This document shows positions 1-9,310 of a stretch of DNA of 64,000 nucleotides, piece by piece. How positions within the stretch are numbered: the first letter of the stretch is position 1; every line of letters begins with the position of its first letter. Source of the DNA: Paludibacterium yongneupense DSM 18731 (GTDB lineage Bacteria > Pseudomonadota > Gammaproteobacteria > Burkholderiales > Chromobacteriaceae); the NCBI RefSeq assembly GCF_000422925.1, contig NZ_AUGZ01000020.1:36217-100216 (forward strand), given 5' to 3'. A model generated the notes under the pieces. It saw nothing but the letters and a program-made list of their open reading frames with translations. It was not told the DNA's origin and ran no database searches. A program made the position numbers and the translations under genes.

Positions 1-338
1 CGGTAGCCGTGCTCGGGTTTCTGGCCGACGCGGCGCGAGCCGGCAAAACGACGGTTGCCTACGGCGCCGCCGCCAAGGGCAATACCCTGCTCAACTTCGC
101 CGGGGTCACGAGCCTGTTGCTGCCCTATGTCGTCGACCGCAACCCGCATAAGCAGGGGCAGGCCATGCCCGGAAGCCGCATCCCCATCGTCGATGAGTCC
201 CGTATTCGTGCCACGCGCCCCGAGTACGTATTGATCTTGCCGTGGAATCTGCGAGCCGAGATCGAGCAGCAACTGGCCTATATCCGCGAGTGGGGAGGGC
301 GCTTCGTGATTCCCATCCCCGAACTGGTCATCGAATGA
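1..338 (+). CDS. C-terminal part of a SAM-dependent sugar C-methyltransferase-like protein (5' end outside window)
   Basis: The frame is open from the window edge (first full codon at position 3) to the stop at 336-338. The visible 111 residues match the C-terminal domain of NDP-sugar C-methyltransferase-type proteins: a Rossmann-like stretch with AYGAAAKGNTLLNF, then VDRNPHKQG, PGSRIPIV and a final LPWNLRAEI. In that family this domain follows the SAM-binding domain and a zinc-binding N-terminus, neither of which is visible here. Its stop overlaps the ATG of the next gene (ATGA), so the two are translationally coupled and probably act on the same sugar nucleotide. The exact substrate cannot be read from this fragment. 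Confidence 0.8.
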   Translation, partial: VAVLGFLADAARAGKTTVAYGAAAKGNTLLNFAGVTSLLLPYVVDRNPHKQGQAMPGSRIPIVDESRIRATRPEYVLILPWNLRAEIEQQLAYIREWGGRFVIPIPELVIE

Positions 339-1192
339 GCGCGCAACGCATTGCCGTGACCGGCGCCGCCGGTTTTCTCGGCCAGCATATACTGCGAGCC
401 CTCGTCGCGCGCGGGGCGAGGCCGCTGGCGTGCTGCCGCAGCCGGGCCGCTGCCGCGCAACTGGCGGCGTGGTGCGACGTGATGGTGTGCGATCTGAGCC
501 AGCCGGATGCGTGCGATCTTGCCGCGCTCGGCCACCCGGATACCGTATTGCACCTGGCTTGGGAAGGATTGCCCGACTATCACGGTATGCATCATATCGA
601 GCAGATGCAGCGCTGGCATTACCCCTGGCTGGCCGGTCTGGTGCGTGCCGGGCTGCCGCGCTTGCTGGTGGCCGGTACCTGCATGGAATACGGGCGCCCG
701 TCCGGCGCGGTGAGCGAATCGCTGCCGGCCCTGCCGGTCACCGCCTACGGAACGGCCAAGCTGGGCTTGCTGCAGGCTCTCGAGTGTTTGCAGCGGGAGA
801 CACCGTTCGCGCTCGGTTGGCTGCGGCTGTTCTATACCTGGGGCGAGGGCCAGGCGCCGAACGCGCTGTACAGCCAGTTCCGGCGCGCGAGCGAGGAGGG
901 CGCCGGGCGCTTCCCCATGTCGGCCGGCGAGCAGCTGCGCGATTATCTGCCGGTGACGGCGCTGGCAGACTATCTGGCGCGCCTGGCGCTGAGTTCGCGC
1001 GAGCCGGGCGTGATGAATGTCTGTTCCGGCGCCCCGATCTCGGTGCGCCGGCTGGTCGAGGGCTGGAACGCCGCGTTGCCGTTTCCGCTGTCGCTGGATC
1101 TCGGGCGGTTTCCTTACCCTGAATACGAAGCGCTGGCGTTCTGGGGCGACCCGCAACGGCTGCAGACTTTCCTGGCCGACGAAGAGGTCTGA
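335..1192 (+). CDS. NAD(P)-dependent epimerase/dehydratase (extended SDR) for nucleotide-sugar synthesis
   Basis: A 285-residue extended short-chain dehydrogenase/reductase. The N-terminal nucleotide-binding motif TGAAGFLG is at residues 9-16, the Thr of GTCMEYG near 115 fills the Ser/Thr position, and the YxxxK pair is Y138/K142 (YGTAK). The family interconverts or dehydrates nucleotide sugars in the cytoplasm. The ATG at 335 overlaps the previous stop by four bases. An in-frame start at 242 is possible but would add sequence upstream of the conserved Rossmann strand. The partner methyltransferase and the glycosyltransferases downstream suggest it makes a modified sugar for a surface glycan, probably on flagellin (inference). 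Whether it is a reductase or an epimerase is not decidable by eye. Confidence 0.85.
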   Translation: MSAQRIAVTGAAGFLGQHILRALVARGARPLACCRSRAAAAQLAAWCDVMVCDLSQPDACDLAALGHPDTVLHLAWEGLPDYHGMHHIEQMQRWHYPWLAGLVRAGLPRLLVAGTCMEYGRPSGAVSESLPALPVTAYGTAKLGLLQALECLQRETPFALGWLRLFYTWGEGQAPNALYSQFRRASEEGAGRFPMSAGEQLRDYLPVTALADYLARLALSSREPGVMNVCSGAPISVRRLVEGWNAALPFPLSLDLGRFPYPEYEALAFWGDPQRLQTFLADEEV

Positions 1193-1282
1193 AACGGTGA
1201 GTTCCGGATTCGTGCCCGCCCCGTCCTTCGCCACCGCTCTCTCCTACCTTGTCCGGCCTGAGGCCATTGGAGCATCACTATC

Positions 1283-2251
1283 ATGCTGACTATCGGAATG
1301 CCGGTTTATAACGAAGGAAAGTTCATCGCGGCGGCGATCACGGCGTTGCAGCAGCAAAGTTACACTGACTTCCGCCTGATTGTTTCGGACAATGCCTCCA
1401 GCGACGACACCGCCACCATCGCCGAGAGCTTTGCCGCGCAGGACCCGCGCATCCAGGTCGTGCGCCAGGCACGGAATATCGGCGCCTTCGGCAATTTTCA
1501 GGCTGTAGTCGACCGGGTCGATACGCCGTATTTCATGTTCGCTGCAGGGCACGATTTATGGGATCCCGAATTCGCCGCCAAATGTCTGGCGGCGCTGGAG
1601 GCCAATCCCGGTGCCGCGCTCGCCTATCCGGGGGCGCTTTGGTTCAACAACCAGATGCAGCTGACGCGGCGGATTCCGGGCTGCTTCGATACGCGCGGCA
1701 TGGCGGCGCTGTCGCGGCTGCAAGTGACGATGTGGGGTCTGGTGTTTGCCTACCAGTTCTATGGCATCTATCGCACGCAGATCCTCAAGGGACTTGATCT
1801 GTCCAAGGTGACGATAGGCCGCGATCACATCATCTTGTGCGAAGCCGCGCTGCGCGGCGAATTTGTCTATGTGCCCGAAGACTTGCTGTTTCTGCGTCAA
1901 GGCGATGATTTCAACGATGCCGATGCCTATCTGTCCAAGATCAGTCCGGATGAAGACAGGGCGGAAAAGCGCGAGCTGGCGATAGCCAAATACTGCAAAC
2001 AGATCCTGGAGTATATCCAGTCGATCGAGCTGTTTTTCGAACCGTCGCTCGAACGCGAGCTTGCCGTCGCATCGGTACTGCACTGCTGCCTGCTGCGTTA
2101 TTCGAACACCCTGGGCATGCATGGCGAGACACTGGAGGTGATGCGGGCGCTACCCGCCTTCGATCGCTATTTCGAGGCCCTGCCGGCTTTGAACCAGACT
2201 CTGCATGCGACGCTCGATGCCCATGCCGCTGGCGAACCCCGCGCCGACTGA
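1283..2251 (+). CDS. Glycosyltransferase family 2 protein
   Basis: 322 residues. The N-terminus is a classic GT-A fold start: LTIGMPVYNEGKFI, then LIVSDNASSDDT (residues about 37-48) and a run of nucleotide-sugar binding sequence (ARNIGAFGNF). The usual DXD metal motif is represented only loosely by AGHDLWD near residue 92. The protein has no membrane segment and should be a cytoplasmic transferase moving a sugar from an activated donor. It lies 90 bp after the epimerase and 39 bp before the giant glycosyltransferase, in the same direction, so one transcript is likely. Donor and acceptor are unknown; a role in flagellin or surface-polysaccharide glycosylation is inferred from position. Confidence 0.85.
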   Translation: MLTIGMPVYNEGKFIAAAITALQQQSYTDFRLIVSDNASSDDTATIAESFAAQDPRIQVVRQARNIGAFGNFQAVVDRVDTPYFMFAAGHDLWDPEFAAKCLAALEANPGAALAYPGALWFNNQMQLTRRIPGCFDTRGMAALSRLQVTMWGLVFAYQFYGIYRTQILKGLDLSKVTIGRDHIILCEAALRGEFVYVPEDLLFLRQGDDFNDADAYLSKISPDEDRAEKRELAIAKYCKQILEYIQSIELFFEPSLERELAVASVLHCCLLRYSNTLGMHGETLEVMRALPAFDRYFEALPALNQTLHATLDAHAAGEPRAD

Positions 2252-2290
2252 AGCCGGCTGCGCCATCTTACCGAATATCGAGACCCGATC

Positions 2291-5200
2291 ATGATCGCCA
2301 CGCTTTATCTGACCGTTGAAACCCTCTCCGAGCTCGAAGAGCTGTTTGCCTCGCCCCGGCTCGCTCTGCCGCCACAGGTTCAGGCGCTACTGCTGTGCAA
2401 CCGCGAACTCGGGTGGGGGGCGCGCGCAGGAAGCTTGCCGCCCGGTTTCGACGCCGTGACCATGTGCACCTTCGTCAATGGCCTGCCGCAAGTGCGGCGT
2501 TCGGATCTGGACAGCGCGCGCGGCGAATGGGTCGCGTTCTGCGGTTTGCGTTCGCGACCGCTGGATAGCGCATGGCCGGCGCTGGCGAGCAGCACGACTG
2601 CGGACTGGCAGGTGTTCGATGCGGAGTGGGGCGATGCCGGATTCGTGCCGCAACGATTGGCGCGTTGCCGTGCCGATGCCGATGCCTATCGCAATGATAC
2701 CGTTTCGACTCTCGACGATTGGGCACGCACGCTGGCGGGCAGCGCCGAGCCGGACTGGTTTCTGGCCGACAGCCCCATGCTGTGGCTGCGGCGAGGCTGG
2801 CTGCGGGCGGCGCTGCACGACGAGCCGCTGCCGCTGGCCAATGCCGTGCATCGTGGCGTCCTGTCGGCCTTGCAGCGTGGCGGTGGGGTAGAGATCGCTT
2901 ATTTGCCGCAACCCGGCTGCGTCAGCGTGGACTGGACGGCACTGCCGGATGCGGCTTTGCTGCCCGCCCTGCAGCGTGATCTGGTGCAGTGGGTCGGCTT
3001 GCTGCTGGCCGAGTACGCGGGCCTGGACGAGGTGGAGGCCGTTCTCGCCGCCTTCGTGCGCCAGGATCGGCCATGGCTGGCATCCGATCGTGCGCGCCCA
3101 GGCAGTCCGTTGGCCGCCTTGGCCAATGCTTTTCGCCAGAATTACCCGGCATACCGGCCGGTGCGGGAGCTGTTGCGCGCCGGTGGACGCTGGGTCGTGG
3201 CGCGCGAGGAGAAAATCGACGCGGTTCAGGTCGTGGCGCGCGACCAGGCCGCAAGCTGGGCCGCAGGCGACAGCCGACTGGCGGCTATCCGGCGCGAAGC
3301 CGTGCGTTTCGACCGCTTCGTCGTATCCGACGCCTACGACCTGATGCTGCAGTCCCCCGACGGGCAACTCGCGCAATGGATGGCGCTTTACCGCCAGCCC
3401 GACGGTCGCTGGGTCTGGCCCGCGCTGTGCGAAGTCTGGCCGGATGCCGAACTGGATCGGGTCAGCGACATGCTGGATGCCGTCGCCGCTCAGGTAGCGC
3501 CCGGGCAGACCGTCGTTGCCGACGAATCGCTGGCGGCGACGGTGACGGCCTTGTCCGACGGGAGGTTCTTGCCCGGTTTCGAGGGCTACTCGACGCTGGT
3601 GCAGCATGCCGCCCGCTATCGTCTGGCTTCCCGCCTGGGCACGCTTGGACGCGTGCTCGATTGTGCCTCGGGGGCCGGCTACGGCTGGCATCTGCTGCAC
3701 GATGGCGGCACGATGAGCGACTACACCGGCATCGATCTGAATGCGGCGGCGATCGGGTTTTCACGCCGTTTCATCCCGCCTGGCGCACCCGCTTGCCGCT
3801 TCGAGGCGCGCTTGCTTGATACGCTGGACAAGGCGGCTTTCGATACGGTGATTTCTTTTGAGACCATCGAGCATGTCGACGATCCTGAAATATTTTTGTG
3901 GGATCTGGCCGAGCGCATCGCTCCCGGCGGCCGGCTGCTGCTGAGTTTACCGGCCGAGCGCTGGGCCGGCACGCATCTGAATCCCAGCCACTGGAGCAAC
4001 TGGAACGAGGCTAGGGTGCGCGCTCTGTGCGCTCGCGTGTTCGAGTCTGTCGAACTGATCCGCTTGCGGTTGTCGCTGATTGCTCCCGAGACTTTCGTTT
4101 CTGGCCGCCTGCATGGCGGGCGGGCCGTGACGGGAGAGGACGAGGGATTTTTGCTGCGACTGCAAGGGCCGCGTCCGCGCCGCCTGTCGCAGCGGGTGTT
4201 GGTGCAGCGCCGCTTCGCGATGGGCGATGCCCTGCTGGCGTCGTCGGTGCTGCCGGCCTTGCGTCGCAAGTATCCCGAACAGGTGCTGGTGGTGCGGACC
4301 CAGGTTGTCGAAGCCTTCTTTGGTCATCCCGACATCGACCTGCTCGGCGGCATGCAGATCGCGCGCCGCGACGACGATATCTTCATCGACCTGGACCAGG
4401 CCTATGAACGCCGCCGCGAAGCCCACATCGTCGAAGCCTATGCCGATGTTGCCTCGGTGGCGCCCGGGCAGGCCCAGCTCATGCGCCTGCCGCAGGACTA
4501 CCGCCCGATCGCGCGCGAGTTTGCCGCCCGCGGCTGGCTGACGGCGTCGATTCCACAACACATCGTGGCCGTGCACCTGGCGGCGACGTCGCCGGATCGC
4601 ATCTGGCCGCTTGCACAATGGCGCGAGTTGATCGCGGCGCTGCTCGCGCGTGGCGATTGCGCGATCGTTCTGCTCGGGCATGGCCGCGATCTGGACCTGG
4701 ATTCCCTGCCCGGCGTCGAGGCGCGCGTTGCCGTTTCACTGGTGCGCCGTGTCTCGCTCGCAGAAACGGCCGCCGCGCTGGCGGTGGCGGATCTCCTGAT
4801 CGCGCCTGATTCGGGGTTGATCCATGTTGCGGCGGCGGTCGGCACGTCGGTGCTCGGCTTGTTTGGCATGGCCGAGCCGGCCCAGCGCCTGCCTCAGAAC
4901 GGCGCATCCGTGGGTTTGATCGCCGATATCGAATGTCGCGGTTGCCTGAAACAGCTTGCGCCGCTGGCTGCGCCTGTCTGTCGTCTTGGTCATGCCAAGT
5001 GCATGGAGGAGATCGCGACCGCCGATGTGACACGTGCCGCAGAAATCCTGCTGGCAGGGACTCCCGCGCGCGCCTGGCGCGATCGGCTGCTGACGGCGTT
5101 GCCGTTGCCGCTGGATCGCGACGGCAACAAGAGCTGGCGCAATGCGGCGCCGGCACTGCCGGCCGCATCGGTCCGACTCGAGGCGGAACGGGAAGCGGTG

Positions 5201-8200
5201 CCCATCATCGCGGCTAGCCAAGTCGCCGCAACCGTCCCGGTGCAGGCGGCCGCACCGCGAGCGGTACTGCCGTCCTGGCTCGGGCGGCGCGACGGCGCCA
5301 GGGTGCGCTTGGGCATCCTGAGTTTCGATCCGGCGGATTCGGCCTGCGGCCGCCTGCGTGTGATCGACCCGTTCTCACTGCTTACGCCATGGGTAGAGAC
5401 CAGCATTTTCCCGGGTATCACCTTGCGTGCCTTCAACGAGCACAGCAGTGACCTGACGACCTTCCTGGGCTGGGCCGATGTCTTTCTGGTTCAGCGCGCG
5501 ATGCTGAATGAGCGTACGCGCTCGCTATGGCAGCCGGTGCTGGACAGCGGCAAACCGGTGTTGTTCGAAGTGGACGACTGGCTCCCCGCGCTGCCTGCCG
5601 CCCATCCGCAGTTCGAAGACTACACCCCGACCGAACTCAAGGTGTGCTGGCAACGGCACTTGCCCAAGATGTCGCGGTTGATTGCCAGCACCGAGCATCT
5701 GGCCGCCACCATGCGCCCGTGGAACGACAGGGTGCAGGTCATTCCCAACCTGCTGGCGCGGCAGCGCTGGCAGGATTACCCGCTGGCTGACAACGGCGAC
5801 GAACCGGTGACCATCGCCTTTTGCGGCACCGCCACGCATAACGGCGATCTGCGCCTTATCAGCGACGCCTTGCTGCGCATTGTGAATACCTTCGGCTCGC
5901 AGGTGCGTTTCCTGTTCTGGGGCGGCAGCCTGCCGCATGGCTTCGAGCAGGTCCAGAATGTGACGCTGGTGCCCAAGACCGTCGATTATCAAGACTACCT
6001 GGCGCACCTGTCGACGCTGAAGATCGACATCGGTATCGCGCCATTGGAAGAAAACCCGTTCAACGACGGCAAGTCCGACCTCAAATGGCTCGAGTACAGC
6101 GCGGTCGGAGCGGCCTGCGTGGCCAGCGATGTTCCGGCCTATGCCGAGGCCAAGCGCCTGGGACTCGCGCTGGTCGTCAATAATGACCGGGAGAGCTGGG
6201 AGCAGGCGCTCGCCAGTCTGATCCGCGACAAGGCTCTGCGGCACGATCTGGCGACGCGCGCGCGCGCGCATCTGGCCGGCGAACGGGCGTTGGAGAGTCA
6301 GGTGCGGCGCTGGATCGATGCGCTCAGGGCGGTGTTGCCGGCGGCGGTGGCCTCGCGGCTGGAGGGTTTCAACGCCGACGCGCTCGGCGCACTGGTGCCG
6401 ACCCCGCTGCAGTGGACGACCCAGAAGGCGCTGAAGGCCTGGCAGGGATGGACGGCCCTGCATAGTTTGCGCGAGATCGATGCCCAGATGATGGCCGAGC
6501 GCATGATGAAGGAGTGGACGCTTCAACCGCGTTTCAACTTGATCATGGCTGTGCGTGCCGGCGAGCGCGAGCGTCTGAGCGAGACCGTCTCCGCGCTGGC
6601 GCAGCAGTTGTACCCGCATTGGCAACTGACGGTTCTGGCCGACTGGGATCCGCCACCGGGGCTGATGCCGGTTGGCGAGCACTGGAACTGGCGGCGGGTG
6701 GAGACGCTGGACGCGAGCGAGCGCATCGCCGGTTTGCTCAATAGCACCCTGGCCGAGCTTCCATGCGACTGGATGATGTGGCTGCCGGCCGGTGCGCGAC
6801 CCGCGCCGCATGCCTTGCTGCGGATAGGGGACGCGATTCATGCGTCTCCCGGTGCGCTGGCGGTGTACAGCGACCATGATCTGTGCGCGGGCGAGGCCTG
6901 CTTCGACCCTTGCTTCAAGCCCGACTTCAGCCTCGACTATCTGCGCGCCTACGATTATGTCGGCGCAGCGGTCGCCATGTCGCTGGAGGGGGTGGCGGCG
7001 CTAGGCGGTTTCGCCGTCTACCCCGGTGCCGAGGTGTGGAACCATCTGCTGAGCTTGCCCGAGCATTTCAGCCTGGGTGTGGTCGCGCATGTCGACGATA
7101 TTCTGTTCCATCTTCCGGCCGCGAGCGGCGGCAATGCCGCCGAGCGGCTGGCGGCACGCCAGGTGGCGCTGGAAAACCACCTGGCGCGGTTGCAGATCGC
7201 CGCCCGCGTCGGTCCCGGCTATGCGGCGGACACTCTGCATATCGACTATCAGGTCGTCGGCCAGCCACTGGTGTCGGTGATCGTGCCCACCCGCGACAAG
7301 CTTGAGTTTCTGCAGCCCTGCATCGACAGTCTGTTTGCCAAGACCGACTATCCCGCTTTCGAATTGCTGTTGGTCGATAACGGTTCGACCGACCCGGACA
7401 CGCTCGCTTACTACGACGAACTGACGAGCGAGTACGGCGAGCGGGTACGGATCCTGCCTTACGCTGCTCCGTTCAATTTTTCCGCCCAGTGCAATCTGGG
7501 GGTGGAGGCCGCTCGCGGCGAATATATACTGCTTTTGAATAATGACACTGAGGTTATCCAGTCCAAGTGGATGGAGCGCATGCTGGCGATCGCCCAGCGC
7601 CCGGAAGTGGGGGCGGTCGGTGCGCGGCTGGTCTATCCCGAAACCGGGCGCATTCAACACGCCGGTATCGTTCTGGGCTTGCCAGGCGGTGTTCTGTCGG
7701 TGGCCGACCATGTCTTCGAGACCGCGCTGCTGGACGAACCCGGGTATATGAAGCGGCTGCAGACCGAACAGAATTATTCCGCGGTCACCGCCGCCTGCCT
7801 GATGGTGGCGCGCAGCAAGTATCTGGGCGTGGACGGATTCGACGCGACCGGTCTGACCGTGTTGTTCAATGACGTCGATTTTTGCCTCAAGCTACAGCAA
7901 TCCGGGCTGATCAATGTGTACAGCCCCTATGCCACGCTGGTGCATCATCACGCCAAGAGCATAGGCAAGGTGACTTTCGAAGCGACGGTGGCTTTCGAGG
8001 CGGCGGTGCGCGAGCGGCGCGAGCTGGAGTGTATGGTCGACCGCTGGTTGCCGCAGTTGGCGCGCGATCCGGCTTATAACCGGCATCTGTCGCTGCGCAA
8101 TCGCGAGATGGCCTACGAACCGCAGTTTGTCGTTCCGTGGACGCCAGAAGTCGGCGATCGCCCTAAGGTGCTGGGCCTGCCGATTCCCGGGGGCAGTGGC

Positions 8201-9178
8201 GAGTATCGGGTCGTGCGCCCGTTCCATGCGCTGCAGCAGGCGGCTCGGCTCGATACGGTGACCATCGCGCCGGTCCACCGCTTGATCCCCGTGCTCAGCG
8301 TGGTGGAAATGCAGCGCATGCGTCCCGATGTGCTGCTGATTCATTCGGTGCTGACCGAAGGCATCCAGCACGGCATGGAGCAATACCGGCGTTTCTTGCC
8401 CGACCTGCCGCTGGTGTTCGGCCTCGACGATCTGGTCGGCGCGATACCGGAGAAGAGCGTGTTGAGCCGCATCTGGCGCAAGAGCATGCCGGACGCGCGC
8501 ACCCGGTTGCGCAAGGCGCTCAAGCTATGCGATCGCCTGATCGTTTCCACCCAGCCGCTGGCCGATTTCTGCGCGGATATGATCGGGGATATCCATGTCG
8601 TGCCCAACCGTCTGCCGAAGGAAATGTGGGACCAGCTCGAGTCTAAGCGTCGCCGTGGCGACAAGCCGCGTGTGGGCTGGGTCGGCGCCCAGCAGCATCA
8701 GGGCGATCTGGCGTTGATCGTCGATGTGGTCAAGGCGACGGCGGACGAGGTCGATTGGGTGTTCATGGGGATGTGCTTGCCGGAGCTGCTGCCCTACGTC
8801 AAGGAAGAGTATCCCTGCGTTCTGTTCAAAGACTATCCCGGGAAGATGGCCGCGCTCGATCTGGATCTCGCCATCGCGCCGCTGGAGATGAATCCGTTCA
8901 ACGAGGCCAAGAGCAATCTGCGTCTGCTCGAGTACGGCGCTATGGGATGGCCGGTGGTGTGCTCGGACGTCTACCCTTACCGCAGCGACAATGCGCCGGT
9001 ATGCCGGGTGCCGAACACCACCGCGGCCTGGGTCGAGGCGATCCGCGAGCGCGTGCACGATCTCGACGCGGCGGCGCGCGAGGGCGACGCCTTGCGCGAA
9101 TGGGTAAGGCACGGCTATTTCCTCGAGGATCATCTCGACGACTGGGAGCGGGCGCTGACCGGTTTCCGCCCGCGCTGA
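2291..9178 (+). CDS. Giant multidomain glycosyltransferase (methyltransferase + GT9-like + GT4-like + tandem GT2 + GT4-like)
   Basis: A single uninterrupted frame of 2295 residues. Approximate domains: an unrecognised N-terminal region (1-400); a class I methyltransferase (about 450-610, VLDCASGAGYGW and FETIEHVDDP); a GT9/heptosyltransferase-like domain (about 632-920, RRFAMGDALLASS, APDSGLIHVAAAVGT); a GT4-like domain (about 1000-1350, FEVDDWLPALP, IASTEHLA, IAPLEENPFNDGKSDLK); two GT2 domains as in O-antigen-type enzymes (about 1410-1640, degenerate, and 1660-1920, VSVIVPTRDK, LLLNNDTEV); and a second GT4-like domain (about 1955-2290, IAPLEMNPFNEAKSNLRLLE). It ends 132 bp before fliC, which has its own promoter. 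The context suggests it builds or attaches the flagellin glycan. Surface polysaccharide assembly is the alternative. Confidence 0.88.
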   Translation: MIATLYLTVETLSELEELFASPRLALPPQVQALLLCNRELGWGARAGSLPPGFDAVTMCTFVNGLPQVRRSDLDSARGEWVAFCGLRSRPLDSAWPALASSTTADWQVFDAEWGDAGFVPQRLARCRADADAYRNDTVSTLDDWARTLAGSAEPDWFLADSPMLWLRRGWLRAALHDEPLPLANAVHRGVLSALQRGGGVEIAYLPQPGCVSVDWTALPDAALLPALQRDLVQWVGLLLAEYAGLDEVEAVLAAFVRQDRPWLASDRARPGSPLAALANAFRQNYPAYRPVRELLRAGGRWVVAREEKIDAVQVVARDQAASWAAGDSRLAAIRREAVRFDRFVVSDAYDLMLQSPDGQLAQWMALYRQPDGRWVWPALCEVWPDAELDRVSDMLDAVAAQVAPGQTVVADESLAATVTALSDGRFLPGFEGYSTLVQHAARYRLASRLGTLGRVLDCASGAGYGWHLLHDGGTMSDYTGIDLNAAAIGFSRRFIPPGAPACRFEARLLDTLDKAAFDTVISFETIEHVDDPEIFLWDLAERIAPGGRLLLSLPAERWAGTHLNPSHWSNWNEARVRALCARVFESVELIRLRLSLIAPETFVSGRLHGGRAVTGEDEGFLLRLQGPRPRRLSQRVLVQRRFAMGDALLASSVLPALRRKYPEQVLVVRTQVVEAFFGHPDIDLLGGMQIARRDDDIFIDLDQAYERRREAHIVEAYADVASVAPGQAQLMRLPQDYRPIAREFAARGWLTASIPQHIVAVHLAATSPDRIWPLAQWRELIAALLARGDCAIVLLGHGRDLDLDSLPGVEARVAVSLVRRVSLAETAAALAVADLLIAPDSGLIHVAAAVGTSVLGLFGMAEPAQRLPQNGASVGLIADIECRGCLKQLAPLAAPVCRLGHAKCMEEIATADVTRAAEILLAGTPARAWRDRLLTALPLPLDRDGNKSWRNAAPALPAASVRLEAEREAVPIIAASQVAATVPVQAAAPRAVLPSWLGRRDGARVRLGILSFDPADSACGRLRVIDPFSLLTPWVETSIFPGITLRAFNEHSSDLTTFLGWADVFLVQRAMLNERTRSLWQPVLDSGKPVLFEVDDWLPALPAAHPQFEDYTPTELKVCWQRHLPKMSRLIASTEHLAATMRPWNDRVQVIPNLLARQRWQDYPLADNGDEPVTIAFCGTATHNGDLRLISDALLRIVNTFGSQVRFLFWGGSLPHGFEQVQNVTLVPKTVDYQDYLAHLSTLKIDIGIAPLEENPFNDGKSDLKWLEYSAVGAACVASDVPAYAEAKRLGLALVVNNDRESWEQALASLIRDKALRHDLATRARAHLAGERALESQVRRWIDALRAVLPAAVASRLEGFNADALGALVPTPLQWTTQKALKAWQGWTALHSLREIDAQMMAERMMKEWTLQPRFNLIMAVRAGERERLSETVSALAQQLYPHWQLTVLADWDPPPGLMPVGEHWNWRRVETLDASERIAGLLNSTLAELPCDWMMWLPAGARPAPHALLRIGDAIHASPGALAVYSDHDLCAGEACFDPCFKPDFSLDYLRAYDYVGAAVAMSLEGVAALGGFAVYPGAEVWNHLLSLPEHFSLGVVAHVDDILFHLPAASGGNAAERLAARQVALENHLARLQIAARVGPGYAADTLHIDYQVVGQPLVSVIVPTRDKLEFLQPCIDSLFAKTDYPAFELLLVDNGSTDPDTLAYYDELTSEYGERVRILPYAAPFNFSAQCNLGVEAARGEYILLLNNDTEVIQSKWMERMLAIAQRPEVGAVGARLVYPETGRIQHAGIVLGLPGGVLSVADHVFETALLDEPGYMKRLQTEQNYSAVTAACLMVARSKYLGVDGFDATGLTVLFNDVDFCLKLQQSGLINVYSPYATLVHHHAKSIGKVTFEATVAFEAAVRERRELECMVDRWLPQLARDPAYNRHLSLRNREMAYEPQFVVPWTPEVGDRPKVLGLPIPGGSGEYRVVRPFHALQQAARLDTVTIAPVHRLIPVLSVVEMQRMRPDVLLIHSVLTEGIQHGMEQYRRFLPDLPLVFGLDDLVGAIPEKSVLSRIWRKSMPDARTRLRKALKLCDRLIVSTQPLADFCADMIGDIHVVPNRLPKEMWDQLESKRRRGDKPRVGWVGAQQHQGDLALIVDVVKATADEVDWVFMGMCLPELLPYVKEEYPCVLFKDYPGKMAALDLDLAIAPLEMNPFNEAKSNLRLLEYGAMGWPVVCSDVYPYRSDNAPVCRVPNTTAAWVEAIRERVHDLDAAAREGDALREWVRHGYFLEDHLDDWERALTGFRPR

Positions 9179-9184
9179 GCGCGG

Positions 9185-9209
9185 CGACCGCCCCGGGCGC
9201 GGGCGGTCG
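9185..9209. other. Perfect 9-bp hairpin after the giant glycosyltransferase gene
   Basis: Arms CGACCGCCC (9185-9193) and GGGCGGTCG (9201-9209) flank a 7-base loop. The hairpin is followed by T and eight A, not by a T run, so on the plus strand it lacks the usual U tract. It may still block read-through into fliC or act with Rho, but it is not a standard intrinsic terminator. Confidence 0.5.
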
Positions 9210-9231
9210 TAAAAAAAATGTACAGAAGGGC

Positions 9232-9258
9232 TAAAGTCGTCGCCATGCAGTCCGATAT
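9232..9258 (+). promoter_or_regulatory. Sigma-28 (FliA) promoter of fliC
   Basis: TAAAGTCG (9232-9239), an 11-base spacer and TCCGATAT (9251-9258) match the sigma-28 consensus TAAAGTTT-N11-GCCGATAA at 12 of 16 positions with the exact spacing. It sits 53 bp before the fliC start, the expected place for a class III flagellar promoter. Confidence 0.85.
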
Positions 9259-9310
9259 AGGAGTGTAGGCATCGAGGCAGGCATGCTGGAGACCCCTTAG
9301 GAGACTGATC

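Noticed and set aside
9185..9209. Hairpin after the giant glycosyltransferase as a standard intrinsic terminator
   Set aside because: It is followed by A rather than T on the coding strand, and no minus-strand gene is there to use it; listed only as a hairpin.
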